Shown: positions 16,916-25,956, numbered from the stretch's first letter. The stretch is DNA of 41,233 nt from Prevotella disiens JCM 6334 = ATCC 29426 (GCF_000613345.1 NZ_BAIS01000021.1:1-41233), one strand, 5' to 3'. Numbers and translations: made by a program. The notes: generated from the letters alone by a model not told the origin.

Positions 16916-19900
16916 ATGGGCATGAAGAAAAGATTACTCTTTCTTATCGTAATGTTTTTCAGCTTGACATCAGCGGTTATGGCACAAATAACCACGTCAG
17001 GCATCAGCGGTAAGGTAACTTCCAAAGGTGAAGAAGTAATAGGTGCAACTATTACAGCTACTCACCAACCATCAGGAACTATTTATCGTGGTTTGACAAA
17101 CCTGGACGGACGATTCACCATACAAGGTATGCGTGTTGGCGGTCCCTACAAAGTTGAGATTGCTTACTTAGGGAAACAAACTAAAACTTTCGAAGGTGTA
17201 ATGCTTCATTTAGGTGAAGTTGAAGATTTATCATGTAAATTGGAAGCTGACGCAAAAGAACTTCAGGAGGTTGTAGTAGTAGGAAAAGCTGGCTTAAATG
17301 GTACTAAAACAGGTGCAGCACAAAGTTTAACATCACGTCAGATAGCTGATATGCCAAGTATCACGCATGGTATTGCTGATGTAGCACGCTTGAATCCACA
17401 ACTTACAACATCAAGTAATGGAGCAATGTCGTTTGCTGGAACAAACAATCGTTATAACTCTTTCATGATTGATGGAGCGATGAATAACGACGTATTTGGT
17501 CTGACTGCCGATGGTTCTAATGGTGGACAAGCTGGCGCACAGCCTGTTTCAATGGAAACAATTGAACAAATTCAGATTAACGTAGCACCATTCGACGTTC
17601 GTCAAAGTGGTTTTACAGGTGGTGCAATCAATGCTATTACAAAGTCAGGTACTAATAAATTCCATGGTAGCGTATATGGTTTCGGTAATAATCAAAACCT
17701 TATTGGACATCATTATCCATACTCTGACGGAACAGGATATGCTCCTAAATATCAGGAACAACAAGAATATCAATGGGGACTTACCTTGGGTGGTCCTATT
17801 ATTAAGGATAAATTGTTCTTCTTCTTCAACTTTGAAGATGCCAATAAGAAATATCCAAATATCAATGGCTATGGTCAAACAGGTTCAAGAGTATTGAAAG
17901 AAGAAGCTGATGACGTTTTGGCTAAGATTAAAGCTATGGCTAAAAAGCAAGGTATTGATTATACTGGTAGCTATGGCAACCCTGATATTTATACAAAGAG
18001 TAGAAAATATGGTGCTAAAATCGACTGGAACATTAATGATTTTAATAAGTTCTCGTTCCGTTGGAGTTATGTTGATGCGCAACAATTAAATAATGTGAGC
18101 GGTGCTTCTTCGTTGAATGACGATAATTATTATTATCCATTTAACAGTAAAACTCACTCTTTTACAGCTGAATTGCAAAGCCGTATTTCTCCAAAGATAA
18201 GCAATGAAGCTCGTGCAAGCTATGTTCGTGTGCGTGATGAAAGAGCCGTTTCTAATCCTTTCCCAATGATTTCACTCCAAGTAACAGGTGGAACTGTGAA
18301 CATTGGTAACGAGCGTTCTTCAATGGCGAACCAACTTGACCAAGATATTTATACTATTGAGGACAACCTTACATGGTATAAGGGCAATCATACCTTTACT
18401 TTTGGTACACATAACGAATTCTATAAATTTGCAAACCTCTTCATTCAAGATGCCAATGGTACTTATAATTTTGCCGACCTTGAGCATTTTAATAAGTATT
18501 ATGATGATTTCATGAATAACAATTTAGACCCTACCTATGCTTATTTCAAGCAATATCGCTTCGGTATGGCTAATACTGCTGTTACAGGCGACCCACGGTG
18601 GAAGGCTCCTTTCTCTGCTGGTCAATTAGGATTTTATGCTCAAGATAAGTGGAATGCTACTCCTTCTTTCCAACTTACATATGGTTTGCGTATGGAAATC
18701 CCTCTGTTTTTCGATACACCAACAGCAAACACTGGTTTCAACGAGTATGCTGCAAAGCGCAATTGGGGTGTTCGTACCGATCATAAGCTATCAAGCCGCC
18801 CACTTTGGAGTCCTCGTGTAGGTTTCCGTTGGGATATTAATAACGACCGTCGTTATATTCTTCGTGGTGGTATTGGTATTTTTACAGGTCGCATACCATA
18901 CGTTTGGATTAGCAATAACTTCACAAACACAGGTATTCAAATGTCAAAATACTCTGTTTATAATCCAAAAGGACTTGAAATGCAGTTTGACCCTAATAAG
19001 CAAACTGAAAATGCTGACAAGTTGAAGGCAGCAGGCAGCCAAGAAGTTAATATCTTTGCTGATAACTTCAAGTTTGCTCAAACCTTAAAACTCAATCTTG
19101 GCTTTGATTTCAAGGCATTAGGTATTGATTGGACAGCAGAAGCTATCTATTCAAAGACTTTGAATGATATTTACTACAAAAACCTTTCTATCGAAGAGAC
19201 TGGCAAAACATTTGGTCAAGAAACAGGTTACGAATGGGATAATCGCCCAATGTTTACAACAACAACAAAAGGAACTCCTTACGCTTACGTTTATGGACTC
19301 TACAATACCAATAAAGGTTACACTGTAAACTTATCTTTGAAGGCAGAAAAGCATTTCAATTTTGGTCTTGACCTTATGGCAAGCTACACTTGGACACGCT
19401 CTATGAGTGTCAATAGTGGTACTTCTTCTGTTGCAGGTAGTAACTGGATGTTCAATACAACCTATCGTAATCCAAATAATCCTGAACTTGGTTTCAGCGC
19501 ATACAATGTTCCTCATAACATTCAAGCAAGTGCTTACTACCATGTTGCTTATGGTTCAAGCAAGCAATGGCAATCAACTATTGGTTTGATTTATCAAGCA
19601 AAGAGTGGCTCACCATACGTTATTGAAATGTATGGCGATATGAATGGCGATGGTGCGCGTGGTAATGACTTGATGTGGATACCTACTGACGAGCAAATTG
19701 ACAAGATGCACTTTGTTGCAACAACTGTAAACAACTCCAACAACACTTATCCTTTGATAACAAGAGTGTTGGGTGAAGGATACAAAGGTAATCTTTCAGA
19801 AGAACAACAACGTGCTTTGTTGAAACAATGGATTGCTGAAGATTCATATATGCGTGACCACCGAGGTCAATACTTCGAGCGTTATGCTGATAATCTTGCC

Positions 19901-20179
19901 TTTGAACATCATTTTGATTTGCACTTTGCACAGAAATATAGCTTCAAGGTTGCGGGACAAATTAATTCTTTGGAATTGAGTTTCGATATTATCAATCTTG
20001 GAAACTTATTGAATAAGGATTGGGGACATACCTATGGCGACGGATTTGGACGCTATTTCAGCCCATTCAACTATGAAGGCGATGGCATGTTTAAGTTTGA
20101 TGGAACACATGTAAATCGTGATTACAATAGCTACAACAGCCGTTGGAGAGGTCAAATAGGTTTGCGTTATACCTTCTAA
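16916..20179 (+). CDS. Oar-like TonB-dependent outer-membrane receptor
   Basis: The 1,087-aa product has a signal peptide, a carboxypeptidase-regulatory-like domain at about 28-115 (GISGKVTSKGEEVIGATITA, LDGRFTIQGM), a TonB plug (SFMIDGAMNNDVFGL, GAINAITKSGTNKFHG) and a long 22-strand-type barrel ending in LRYTF. This is the architecture of Oar/TonB-carboxypeptidase-domain proteins. Substrate is unknown; no SusD-like partner is adjacent, so a SusCD glycan importer is unlikely. The gene is monocistronic, with its own promoter and a terminator at 20221. Either ATG 16916 or ATG 16922 could be the start. Confidence 0.93.
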   Translation: MGMKKRLLFLIVMFFSLTSAVMAQITTSGISGKVTSKGEEVIGATITATHQPSGTIYRGLTNLDGRFTIQGMRVGGPYKVEIAYLGKQTKTFEGVMLHLGEVEDLSCKLEADAKELQEVVVVGKAGLNGTKTGAAQSLTSRQIADMPSITHGIADVARLNPQLTTSSNGAMSFAGTNNRYNSFMIDGAMNNDVFGLTADGSNGGQAGAQPVSMETIEQIQINVAPFDVRQSGFTGGAINAITKSGTNKFHGSVYGFGNNQNLIGHHYPYSDGTGYAPKYQEQQEYQWGLTLGGPIIKDKLFFFFNFEDANKKYPNINGYGQTGSRVLKEEADDVLAKIKAMAKKQGIDYTGSYGNPDIYTKSRKYGAKIDWNINDFNKFSFRWSYVDAQQLNNVSGASSLNDDNYYYPFNSKTHSFTAELQSRISPKISNEARASYVRVRDERAVSNPFPMISLQVTGGTVNIGNERSSMANQLDQDIYTIEDNLTWYKGNHTFTFGTHNEFYKFANLFIQDANGTYNFADLEHFNKYYDDFMNNNLDPTYAYFKQYRFGMANTAVTGDPRWKAPFSAGQLGFYAQDKWNATPSFQLTYGLRMEIPLFFDTPTANTGFNEYAAKRNWGVRTDHKLSSRPLWSPRVGFRWDINNDRRYILRGGIGIFTGRIPYVWISNNFTNTGIQMSKYSVYNPKGLEMQFDPNKQTENADKLKAAGSQEVNIFADNFKFAQTLKLNLGFDFKALGIDWTAEAIYSKTLNDIYYKNLSIEETGKTFGQETGYEWDNRPMFTTTTKGTPYAYVYGLYNTNKGYTVNLSLKAEKHFNFGLDLMASYTWTRSMSVNSGTSSVAGSNWMFNTTYRNPNNPELGFSAYNVPHNIQASAYYHVAYGSSKQWQSTIGLIYQAKSGSPYVIEMYGDMNGDGARGNDLMWIPTDEQIDKMHFVATTVNNSNNTYPLITRVLGEGYKGNLSEEQQRALLKQWIAEDSYMRDHRGQYFERYADNLAFEHHFDLHFAQKYSFKVAGQINSLELSFDIINLGNLLNKDWGHTYGDGFGRYFSPFNYEGDGMFKFDGTHVNRDYNSYNSRWRGQIGLRYTF

Positions 20180-20220
20180 GCTGTTATTTGCAAAAATAAA
20201 TCGTATAAAATAAATAATTG

Positions 20221-20253
20221 GGCGGTACTCTTTTTGGAGTTACCGCCTTTTTT
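20221..20253 (+). terminator. Terminator of the Oar-like receptor
   Basis: GGCGGTA and TACCGCC pair, extended by CTC/GAG, followed by six T. The T-run runs into the -7 element of the next gene. Confidence 0.85.
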
Positions 20254-20255
20254 CT

Positions 20256-20263
20256 TATATTTG
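20256..20263 (+). promoter_or_regulatory. -7 element for the cupin gene
   Basis: TATATTTG matches TAnnTTTG, 23 bases before ATG 20287 and immediately after the preceding terminator. Confidence 0.7.
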
Positions 20264-20286
20264 CAAAGATAATAAATAATAACATT

Positions 20287-20622
20287 ATGATTATTGATTT
20301 TGAAAAAATAGCCGAGGAACATATCGAAGGTTTCAAGGGCGGTGAAGGTAAATTAGATACGCGTAACTATGTAGACGATAAAGCTCGCATCATGTATTCG
20401 ACACTCCGTCCAGGTGCGCGCAGTGGAGAACATGCCCATAATGGGTCGTTCGAAGTGATGTATGTTATTAGTGGCGAACTTACAGTGCATTTCGATGGAG
20501 TGGAGGAGAAGATAAAAATGGGACAAGTACACTATTGTCCTGACGGGCATCGACATTGGTTTGAAAATAAAACCGACCACGATGTAGTTTATTATGCCAT
20601 TGTGCCTACTTTAGGGAAGTAA
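20287..20622 (+). CDS. Small cupin-domain protein
   Basis: The 111-aa product is a single conserved beta-barrel cupin (type 2). Metal-ligand motif 1 is RSGEHAHNGSFEVMYVISG, with two His and a Glu; motif 2 is GQVHYCPDGHRHWFEN. Such one-domain cupins bind a metal and may act as isomerases, lyases or sugar-binding sensors; the substrate cannot be inferred. ATG 20287 is chosen because the frame upstream of it runs through the promoter and terminator. It is monocistronic. Confidence 0.87.
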   Translation: MIIDFEKIAEEHIEGFKGGEGKLDTRNYVDDKARIMYSTLRPGARSGEHAHNGSFEVMYVISGELTVHFDGVEEKIKMGQVHYCPDGHRHWFENKTDHDVVYYAIVPTLGK

Positions 20623-20857
20623 TATTAGAGCTGAGAAAAGGTTAAAAGCATATTTATACGCCATAAAAAATCTGTTCAACCACTTGATATTTTCTGTCAA
20701 AAGTTAGATGTTTTATCAAAAAATAAAATATTTATAAGGTTTTAATTATAAATGTGTTACGAAATAACATAATAGGCTCGAAAAAAAAGTATACACTTTT
20801 TAGTCGAAAAGATAGTACTTTTTCTAAGAACCTATATTGTTTCTAAAATCAGCCTAC
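20623..20857. other. Intergenic region without genes
   Basis: AT-rich, no credible ORF. A diverged copy of the interspersed repeat is likely around 20770-20856 (ATAGGCTCG, then AGAACCTATATTGTTT, then ATCAGCCTA). Confidence 0.4.
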
Positions 20858-20896
20858 AAAAAAGCGAGTAACCAAACATTTGATTACTCGCTTTTT
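20858..20896 (-). terminator. Terminator of the DUF1573 gene
   Basis: AAAAAGCGAGTAA and TTACTCGCTTTTT pair around a short loop; on the minus strand the stem ends in a T-run. It could also stop transcription from the plus strand. Confidence 0.85.
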
Positions 20897-20912
20897 GCAT
20901 ATATATTTCCTT

Positions 20913-21311
20913 TTATTTTGCTTCCATGACGCCTTCTATATAAAGGCGTGTCATTTCTGTTTTGGCATTCGTTCTAACCGTAATGCTTTTCTTGAAGTGT
21001 CCAGGGAATTTACCTTGACCATTGTAAGTAATGTTTATTGAACCTTTTTGACCAGGTGCAATAGGACGTTTGTCATACATTGGTACCGTGCAACCACAGC
21101 TTGCTACAACTTGATTAATCACCAAAGGGGCTTTTCCTGTGTTTGTAAATGTGAATGTAGCCTTTTTAATAGGGGCTTTTTCAGAGAATGTACCAACATT
21201 AATGGTTATTTGGTCAAACTTAATTTCTGCTTGATTTTGGGCTGATGCCATTGTTATCCCAATGAACATCAATAATGTTGCTAATAAAAATTTTTTCATT
21301 TTCTTATCCAT
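20913..21311 (-). CDS. DUF1573 secreted protein
   Basis: The 132-aa product has a signal peptide (MKKFLLATLLMFIGITMASA after four extra residues) and a single Ig-like DUF1573 domain: FTNTGKAPLVINQVVASCGCTVP, with the CGCT motif shared by the family, then IAPGQKGSINITYN. DUF1573 domains are abundant secreted Ig-like modules in Bacteroidetes, related to ASH/MSP domains, of unknown function. The gene has its own -7 element and terminator. Confidence 0.88.
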   Translation of the reverse strand: MDKKMKKFLLATLLMFIGITMASAQNQAEIKFDQITINVGTFSEKAPIKKATFTFTNTGKAPLVINQVVASCGCTVPMYDKRPIAPGQKGSINITYNGQGKFPGHFKKSITVRTNAKTEMTRLYIEGVMEAK

Positions 21312-21331
21312 TTTGTTTTTATAATATGATG

Positions 21332-21339
21332 CAAATGTA
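21332..21339 (-). promoter_or_regulatory. -7 element for the DUF1573 gene
   Basis: Read on the minus strand this is TACATTTG, matching TAnnTTTG, 20 bases before the ATG at 21311. Confidence 0.75.
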
Positions 21340-21690
21340 ATGATAAAGTTTAGTGTTTTACTTCTATTTTACAAAAATTAATAGAGAATCATACTAACTT
21401 AACGTAACTTAGTAGTTTGAAAATGCTTTAAGAACTATATTTATGGCTTTAAAATTAATAGCTATCAGTTCTATTTCTTTTTTGAGGTAAACGCTTACGA
21501 ATTTAAAACCGATTGTTTTGCATCGCAAAATAGGCTCTTTTGAGGTTCAAAATAGGCTCTTTTATTTTTCAGCGTAAATTTTATAGAAATGTTATCGTTT
21601 GGAGTACGCTTGTAGGATTACTGTTGTACGTGAACAAGAGTAATCCAATAATTCTGCAAGCGTACTTGCCACTATGATATTAATACAAAA
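21340..21690. other. Intergenic region with repeats and a long hairpin
   Basis: No gene. Positions 21498-21570 carry a copy of the interspersed repeat with AATAGGCTCTTTT present twice in tandem. Positions 21604-21665 form a two-step hairpin, listed separately. Confidence 0.5.
21604..21665. repeat. Long two-step inverted repeat
   Basis: GTACGCTTG (21604-21612) pairs with CAAGCGTAC (21657-21665), and inside it GGATTACT (21615-21622) pairs with AGTAATCC (21639-21646). The asymmetric internal loop and absence of a T-run argue against a simple terminator. Confidence 0.6.
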
Positions 21691-21720
21691 ATCCCCAACA
21701 AGTTGCAGCCTGTTGGGGAT
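21691..21720 (-). terminator. Terminator of the NUC1-type nuclease gene
   Basis: ATCCCCAACA and TGTTGGGGAT form a perfect 10-bp stem around a 10-nt loop, followed on the minus strand by TTTT. It lies 9 bases past the nuclease stop. Confidence 0.9.
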
Positions 21721-21729
21721 TGGAAATGT

Positions 21730-22671
21730 TTATTGTATGTTCCAAAGATTGATAATTGTTTCTTTTGGAAGACTTTCAACTTTGTTTTCAATATCATCTG
21801 GTAAGTTGCAGAAGAAATCTAAACCTGTAAGCGATTCAAGTTCTTTGATGTTCACAACGTAGGGGCGAAGCGACGGGTTTTGGTTATTTTCATGCTTAAA
21901 CCAAAATCCAATGGCTTTGTATTCCCATTTGTTGCGTGTAGAATTGTAGTATTTCATCAACGCAGCAGAAAAGAAATAGCCTGGAACAATGAATCCATCA
22001 CGGCGTGTTTCCTTAATTTGTGAAAGTTTGTCGATAGTTCCACCACGGCAGATAAACATAGTGTCTTTTGAGTTTTTATTAAACTCGCCACGTATTTTTT
22101 TCTCCATTGTGAGCCAAATGCCACCACCTCTTGCACTGCCATTGAAGGCTTTGAGTTGAGGTTGCATGTTGCTGATATAGAAAGTTTGCTGATTAGCTTC
22201 CAACGAATTAAGTCTGTCGGCTGAAGGGCATAGATGTCCGTGGTCGTAACCTGTGTTCCAATAGTGGTCATTAGCAAACTTCATGGTTGAAGATATGAGT
22301 GGGTCAGCAGGATATTGGTTAGATGGGTTGTACCATCTATTTGTATTCTGCTGAGCGTTACTTTTATAGATTTCATAACAAGTCCAACGATTCGACTTTT
22401 TTTCACCGTCCCATTCCAAACTATAGTTTATTTCATCTCTTTCATTATTGAGTCGGTGGGTAATGATAATGCTTTTACCGCCTTTAACACGTGGAAATTC
22501 TAAAAGATGTGTGTTGCGATTTGCCTCTTTTAAGTTTGAATTAAAATTGTTAGTCGTAGGTGCTTCGCCACCACCAATAGGTTTGTCGTTGTCTTTACTA
22601 CAAGCTGTAAAGGCTAATGCTGCAAAAAAGAGCAGGGCAGTAGGTCTGATTTTGAATGCTTTTAATTCCAT
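21730..22671 (-). CDS. DNA/RNA non-specific endonuclease (NUC1 family) lipoprotein
   Basis: The 313-aa product has a lipoprotein signal peptide (AALAFTAC, Cys24) with acidic residues after the Cys (CSKDND), as in surface-exported Bacteroidetes lipoproteins. The nuclease domain shows DHGHLCPSADR at about residues 145-155: the catalytic His of the DRGH motif is kept, but the Arg is replaced by His. It also shows TFYISNMQPQ, with the metal-binding Asn, and GSARGGGIWLTMEKK. The family cuts DNA and RNA without sequence preference. It lies 124 bases downstream of L31 and on the same strand as the OB-fold lipoprotein and TonB receptor genes. Confidence 0.9.
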   Translation of the reverse strand: MELKAFKIRPTALLFFAALAFTACSKDNDKPIGGGEAPTTNNFNSNLKEANRNTHLLEFPRVKGGKSIIITHRLNNERDEINYSLEWDGEKKSNRWTCYEIYKSNAQQNTNRWYNPSNQYPADPLISSTMKFANDHYWNTGYDHGHLCPSADRLNSLEANQQTFYISNMQPQLKAFNGSARGGGIWLTMEKKIRGEFNKNSKDTMFICRGGTIDKLSQIKETRRDGFIVPGYFFSAALMKYYNSTRNKWEYKAIGFWFKHENNQNPSLRPYVVNIKELESLTGLDFFCNLPDDIENKVESLPKETIINLWNIQ

Positions 22672-22723
22672 ATTATCCTTTCATTAGTTAAGTTTTTGTA
22701 GATAGCATAGCGTTTTGTGCTAT

Positions 22724-22771
22724 AAAAAAAGTGCGTGCAAGCGCATATGCAACTACGCTTGACCGCACTTT
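22724..22771 (-). terminator. Terminator of rpmE
   Basis: AAAGTGCG..CAAGCG pairs with CGCTTG..CGCACTTT, with one short internal mismatch. On the minus strand the stem is followed by seven T. Confidence 0.85.
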
Positions 22772-22794
22772 ATGTCTTTTGTGGGTATATCGTC

Positions 22795-23046
22795 TTACTT
22801 CTTCAACTTACCGTAACGGTTCATGAAGCGGTCAACACGACCTGCAGTGTCCACAAGTTTGCTCTTACCTGTATAGAATGGGTGAGAGGTGCTTGAGATT
22901 TCGACTTTAACCACTGGGTAAGTTTCGCCTTCAAATTCTACTGTATCGTTTGTCTTACATGTAGATTGTGAAAGGAACATATCGCCGTTGGACATATCTT
23001 TGAATACGACGGGGCGATAGTTTTCTGGATGAATACCTTTTTTCAT
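22795..23046 (-). CDS. rpmE2: 50S ribosomal protein L31 type B
   Basis: The 83-aa product begins [17 protein letters not shown] and contains [21 protein letters not shown] and a basic tail, the L31 type B signature. The zinc-ribbon cysteines of type A L31 are absent: only one Cys is present. In other bacteria such Cys-free paralogues are often induced under zinc limitation by Zur, but in Bacteroidetes type B is commonly the main form. A large palindrome overlaps its -7 element. Confidence 0.96.
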   Translation of the reverse strand: MKKGIHPENYRPVVFKDMSNGDMFLSQSTCKTNDTVEFEGETYPVVKVEISSTSHPFYTGKSKLVDTAGRVDRFMNRYGKLKK

Positions 23047-23119
23047 TTTACTTTTTATTGTTTATTATTAATAATATTCTTTGTCTTGTAAAAAATGCTA
23101 TTAAACATTATATACTCAA

Positions 23120-23153
23120 CAGGGTGCAAAATTACGAATAATTCTGCACCCTG
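23120..23153. promoter_or_regulatory. Palindrome over the rpmE promoter
   Basis: CAGGGTGCA (23120-23128) pairs with TGCACCCTG (23145-23153), and AATTA (30-34) with TAATT (39-43), giving a 34-bp near-perfect palindrome. The minus-strand -7 TAATTTTG for rpmE lies at 23127-23134 inside it. No T-run follows on either strand, so an operator is at least as likely as a terminator of the OB-fold gene. Confidence 0.5.
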
Positions 23154-23176
23154 CCAAATATTTACGTTAGTTTTTG

Positions 23177-24580
23177 TTACTTAACTACTACGTTTCTGAT
23201 TTCCCAAGTTGGAGCTGATGCTGTTGTACTTGTGTAAAGGAACGAAATGTAAACCTTGCTCTTACCTGCGTATGGGGTAAGGTCAATTGTTGCATTAACA
23301 AAAGTCCAATCTAATTTATTATCTTTCTTACCACCTGTTGGTTTCTTTTCAATAGCAAGGTCAGTCCAATTTATTCCATCAGTAGAAACTTGAACCTTCA
23401 TGTTTGCATCAAAATTCTTAAAGAATTGTGCTGTATGAGAGAATGTTAGTGTAGCTGAAGTACGTCCTGCAAGACTAAATTCAGGAGATTGCAAACGGCT
23501 TTCTGTTGCATATTTCACATATTTTCCAGAAGCTTTTTTAATTGAACCAGTAGCTTTCACTTGCTTGTATTTTTTATCAAGAGTCCAAATTTTTTCTACT
23601 TCAGCAGGTTTTGTTTTGTCTACAACGGTGAAATTGCCCATGTCTTTGTCGAAAGGAACGTTTAAAACATCGCCAGTAGGTTTTGTTGTTGTACCACCGC
23701 CATTGCCATTAATACTAACGAGTGCACCAAATTGAACTTGTGGAGAGTTGCCTTTGAAGTTGTTCAATTTTCCTTTTACTACAACTTTATCGCCAACCTT
23801 AATTTGGTTTTCAGCTGTGAACTTCGTGCCATTGAGGTATTTGCCATGGTAAATAAGAAGTTGTCCAGGAGTTTTACCATCGTCAGAAATATAATATTCT
23901 GCACTACCGTATTGTTTAAGGTCGAAACTCTTGATTTCAGAGATGATACCTGAAACATAAACTTCCTTTTCTGTTGGCAATGTTGTAGCGGTTTTGATAA
24001 CCTCTTGTGCCTTTGCTACATTGTAAGGAGATGCTTCTGTGCCTTCGCCAGCAGGGGTTACAGTAGAAGTGCCACCTGTTGAACCGCCCTCAGCTGTCTT
24101 GCCATTAAGCGAATAGATATAATTGTATTGACCAAGTTGCTTAACACCATTGGTATGAGTCATTAATTTACCACAGATAATAACTTCATCGCCTGGTTTG
24201 ATTTCGTCTTGACTCTTAAACTTTTTGTTGCCTAAAGCGTTACCACGGAACACAAAGAACTGATTGACTGTTGTACCGTCTTCAGAAATGTAATAGGTAG
24301 CATTACCAAATTGAGTATTTATTTCTTTAATGCTAACGATTTTGCCTTTTACATAAACCTCTTTGTCAAGGTTTTGCCCTTTATTAATATAGTCGATGGC
24401 ACCAGCTATATTGAAAGGGTCGTCCTTTGTACCTGTTCCTTTGGCTACTTGTTCTGGTGTTTCGGTCTTATTACCGTTTTCATCGTAAGTCAAGCTATAT
24501 GGCATTGGTACATCTTCGCAGCTTGAAAAACCGAATACTGCTACTGCCAATGCAAACATTGATTTAATTAACTTCTTCAT
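23177..24580 (-). CDS. Lipoprotein with tandem OB-fold domains
   Basis: The 467-aa product has a lipobox (GFSSC, Cys21) followed by acidic residues (CEDVP). Two homologous OB-fold modules follow: about 45-155 (KEVYVKGKIVSIKEI, ATYYISEDG, GDEVIICGKL) and about 175-300 (KEVYVSGIISEIKSF, AEYYISDDG, GDKVVVKGKL). The last 160 residues form a jelly-roll 'choice-of-anchor'-like domain. OB folds usually bind nucleic acids or oligosaccharides. The C-terminal domain is homologous to that of the upstream DUF5689 protein, and the gene lies 35 bases after it. Binding extracellular nucleic acid at the cell surface is inferred. Confidence 0.8.
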   Translation of the reverse strand: MKKLIKSMFALAVAVFGFSSCEDVPMPYSLTYDENGNKTETPEQVAKGTGTKDDPFNIAGAIDYINKGQNLDKEVYVKGKIVSIKEINTQFGNATYYISEDGTTVNQFFVFRGNALGNKKFKSQDEIKPGDEVIICGKLMTHTNGVKQLGQYNYIYSLNGKTAEGGSTGGTSTVTPAGEGTEASPYNVAKAQEVIKTATTLPTEKEVYVSGIISEIKSFDLKQYGSAEYYISDDGKTPGQLLIYHGKYLNGTKFTAENQIKVGDKVVVKGKLNNFKGNSPQVQFGALVSINGNGGGTTTKPTGDVLNVPFDKDMGNFTVVDKTKPAEVEKIWTLDKKYKQVKATGSIKKASGKYVKYATESRLQSPEFSLAGRTSATLTFSHTAQFFKNFDANMKVQVSTDGINWTDLAIEKKPTGGKKDNKLDWTFVNATIDLTPYAGKSKVYISFLYTSTTASAPTWEIRNVVVK

Positions 24581-24615
24581 ATTTGTTTGATTTTTATAGT
24601 TATCGTTACTTTAAT

Positions 24616-25944
24616 TTATTTTATTATCAGGTTTTTAAATTCCCAAGTCGCTGCTTTTGTTGCCGTACTATTGTAGAAGAAAGAGATATAAACTTTCTTA
24701 CCACAATATGATGTTAAATCAACTTTTGCAGAAACGAAGTCCCAATTTTCACCTGTTGGCTTGTTGTCAATGGCAAGGTTCTTCCATGTTTTGCCGTCTG
24801 TTGAAATTTGTAACATCAATTCTTTATCAAAATCGTTAAAGAATCGTGCAGCATGGTCGAATGTTAATGTAGCCTTTTTCACCTTTGTGAGGTCAATAGC
24901 TGGCGAAGTTGTACGTCCATGAACTTCATAATTTTTACCTCCAACGTATGCAGTAGCCTTCATTCCGTATTTAGCAGATGCCCATTTCCAAACGTATGTC
25001 ATTTCAGCAGGGAGCTTACCGTGGTCGTAAGTCCAATCGGTTGGTGCTTCTGCAAAGGCGTTAGCATAAATAGCTTTAACCTCTGGTGCTGCTGGTTGTA
25101 CGTCGTCAAGCGTTCTGATGATGATTTCCCATTTGTTATTGAAACGCTTCATGATACCTGTAATATCAACTTTGCCTGTTGGAACTTTAGCGTTTGCAAA
25201 GTCAGCAAAGTTGCTATTGTAAACAATCACGCTGTTTCCGTCTTGTTCAGCCAAAGTCCATTCTACGCTACCTGCTCCGCCTGTTGCGTTAGCGTACGTT
25301 CCGTTTACTATTGGTCTACTTGACTTGAATGTAACATTGCGGATAACACCGAGTTTTCCACAATCTTTGGTCAAATCCCATGTAGTAGGATTGCTGCCAT
25401 TGGCAAATTCTGTAGCTTCAACCACATTGCCAGTTGATATAATTTTATAGTGTTGGTTCCAAACAGCACGGCTAATTCTTCCGATAGAAGTTGCCCCTTT
25501 GGCATTCATAGAAGGTACACCAATCTGTGCTTGCTTGCCATAATTACCTACATAAAGACCTTTTAGGTTTACAAGAACTTCTGTTCCAATAGGCAATGGA
25601 CCATAAAGACCGCCTTGTGCAATAGAAATGATAATTGCACTTGTTTTATCTTGAATCGCCAATTCGCTATAAATATTACCTTGAACGTCAGTGCTGGTTA
25701 CAATACCCTTGATTTGAATATCTTCAGTAACCTCTTCGTAACTTTTTCCGTTGCGATAATCTGTTGCAATAGCAGTGGCATACTTTTCTTTTAAAGCAGC
25801 TATTGACATAACATTGGTTTCTGTCAAAGCATTATTTCCGTAAGGTATTGGCTGATTTTCGTCTATTTCAGCATACTTATCGCCCATACATGATGCGAAA
25901 AAGATGCTGATAGCCATCATCATTAAATATTTTATATTCTTCAT
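24616..25944 (-). CDS. DUF5689 lipoprotein
   Basis: The 442-aa product has a lipobox (IFFASC, Cys19) and a DUF5689 region at about 40-290 (TDYRNGKSYEEVTEDIQIKG, quoted short; SELAIQDKTSAIIIS; GTEVLVNLKGLYVGNYG), itself OB-fold-like. The C-terminal ~150 residues are a jelly-roll domain: LTFDHAARFFNDFD, VQISTDGKTW-like LQISTDGKTW and KVYISFFYNS. The last domain closely resembles that of the downstream lipoprotein. It lies 12 bases after the TonB receptor gene, so receptor, DUF5689 and OB-fold proteins are one operon. It may play the SusD-like substrate-capture role for the receptor; this is inference. Confidence 0.82.
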   Translation of the reverse strand: MKNIKYLMMMAISIFFASCMGDKYAEIDENQPIPYGNNALTETNVMSIAALKEKYATAIATDYRNGKSYEEVTEDIQIKGIVTSTDVQGNIYSELAIQDKTSAIIISIAQGGLYGPLPIGTEVLVNLKGLYVGNYGKQAQIGVPSMNAKGATSIGRISRAVWNQHYKIISTGNVVEATEFANGSNPTTWDLTKDCGKLGVIRNVTFKSSRPIVNGTYANATGGAGSVEWTLAEQDGNSVIVYNSNFADFANAKVPTGKVDITGIMKRFNNKWEIIIRTLDDVQPAAPEVKAIYANAFAEAPTDWTYDHGKLPAEMTYVWKWASAKYGMKATAYVGGKNYEVHGRTTSPAIDLTKVKKATLTFDHAARFFNDFDKELMLQISTDGKTWKNLAIDNKPTGENWDFVSAKVDLTSYCGKKVYISFFYNSTATKAATWEFKNLIIK

Positions 25945-25956
25945 AATCTTTCTCTT

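Noticed and set aside
16916..20179. SusC of a SusCD polysaccharide utilisation locus
   Set aside because: No SusD-like lipoprotein, glycoside hydrolase or sensor lies nearby; the regulatory domain plus barrel fit Oar-like receptors better.
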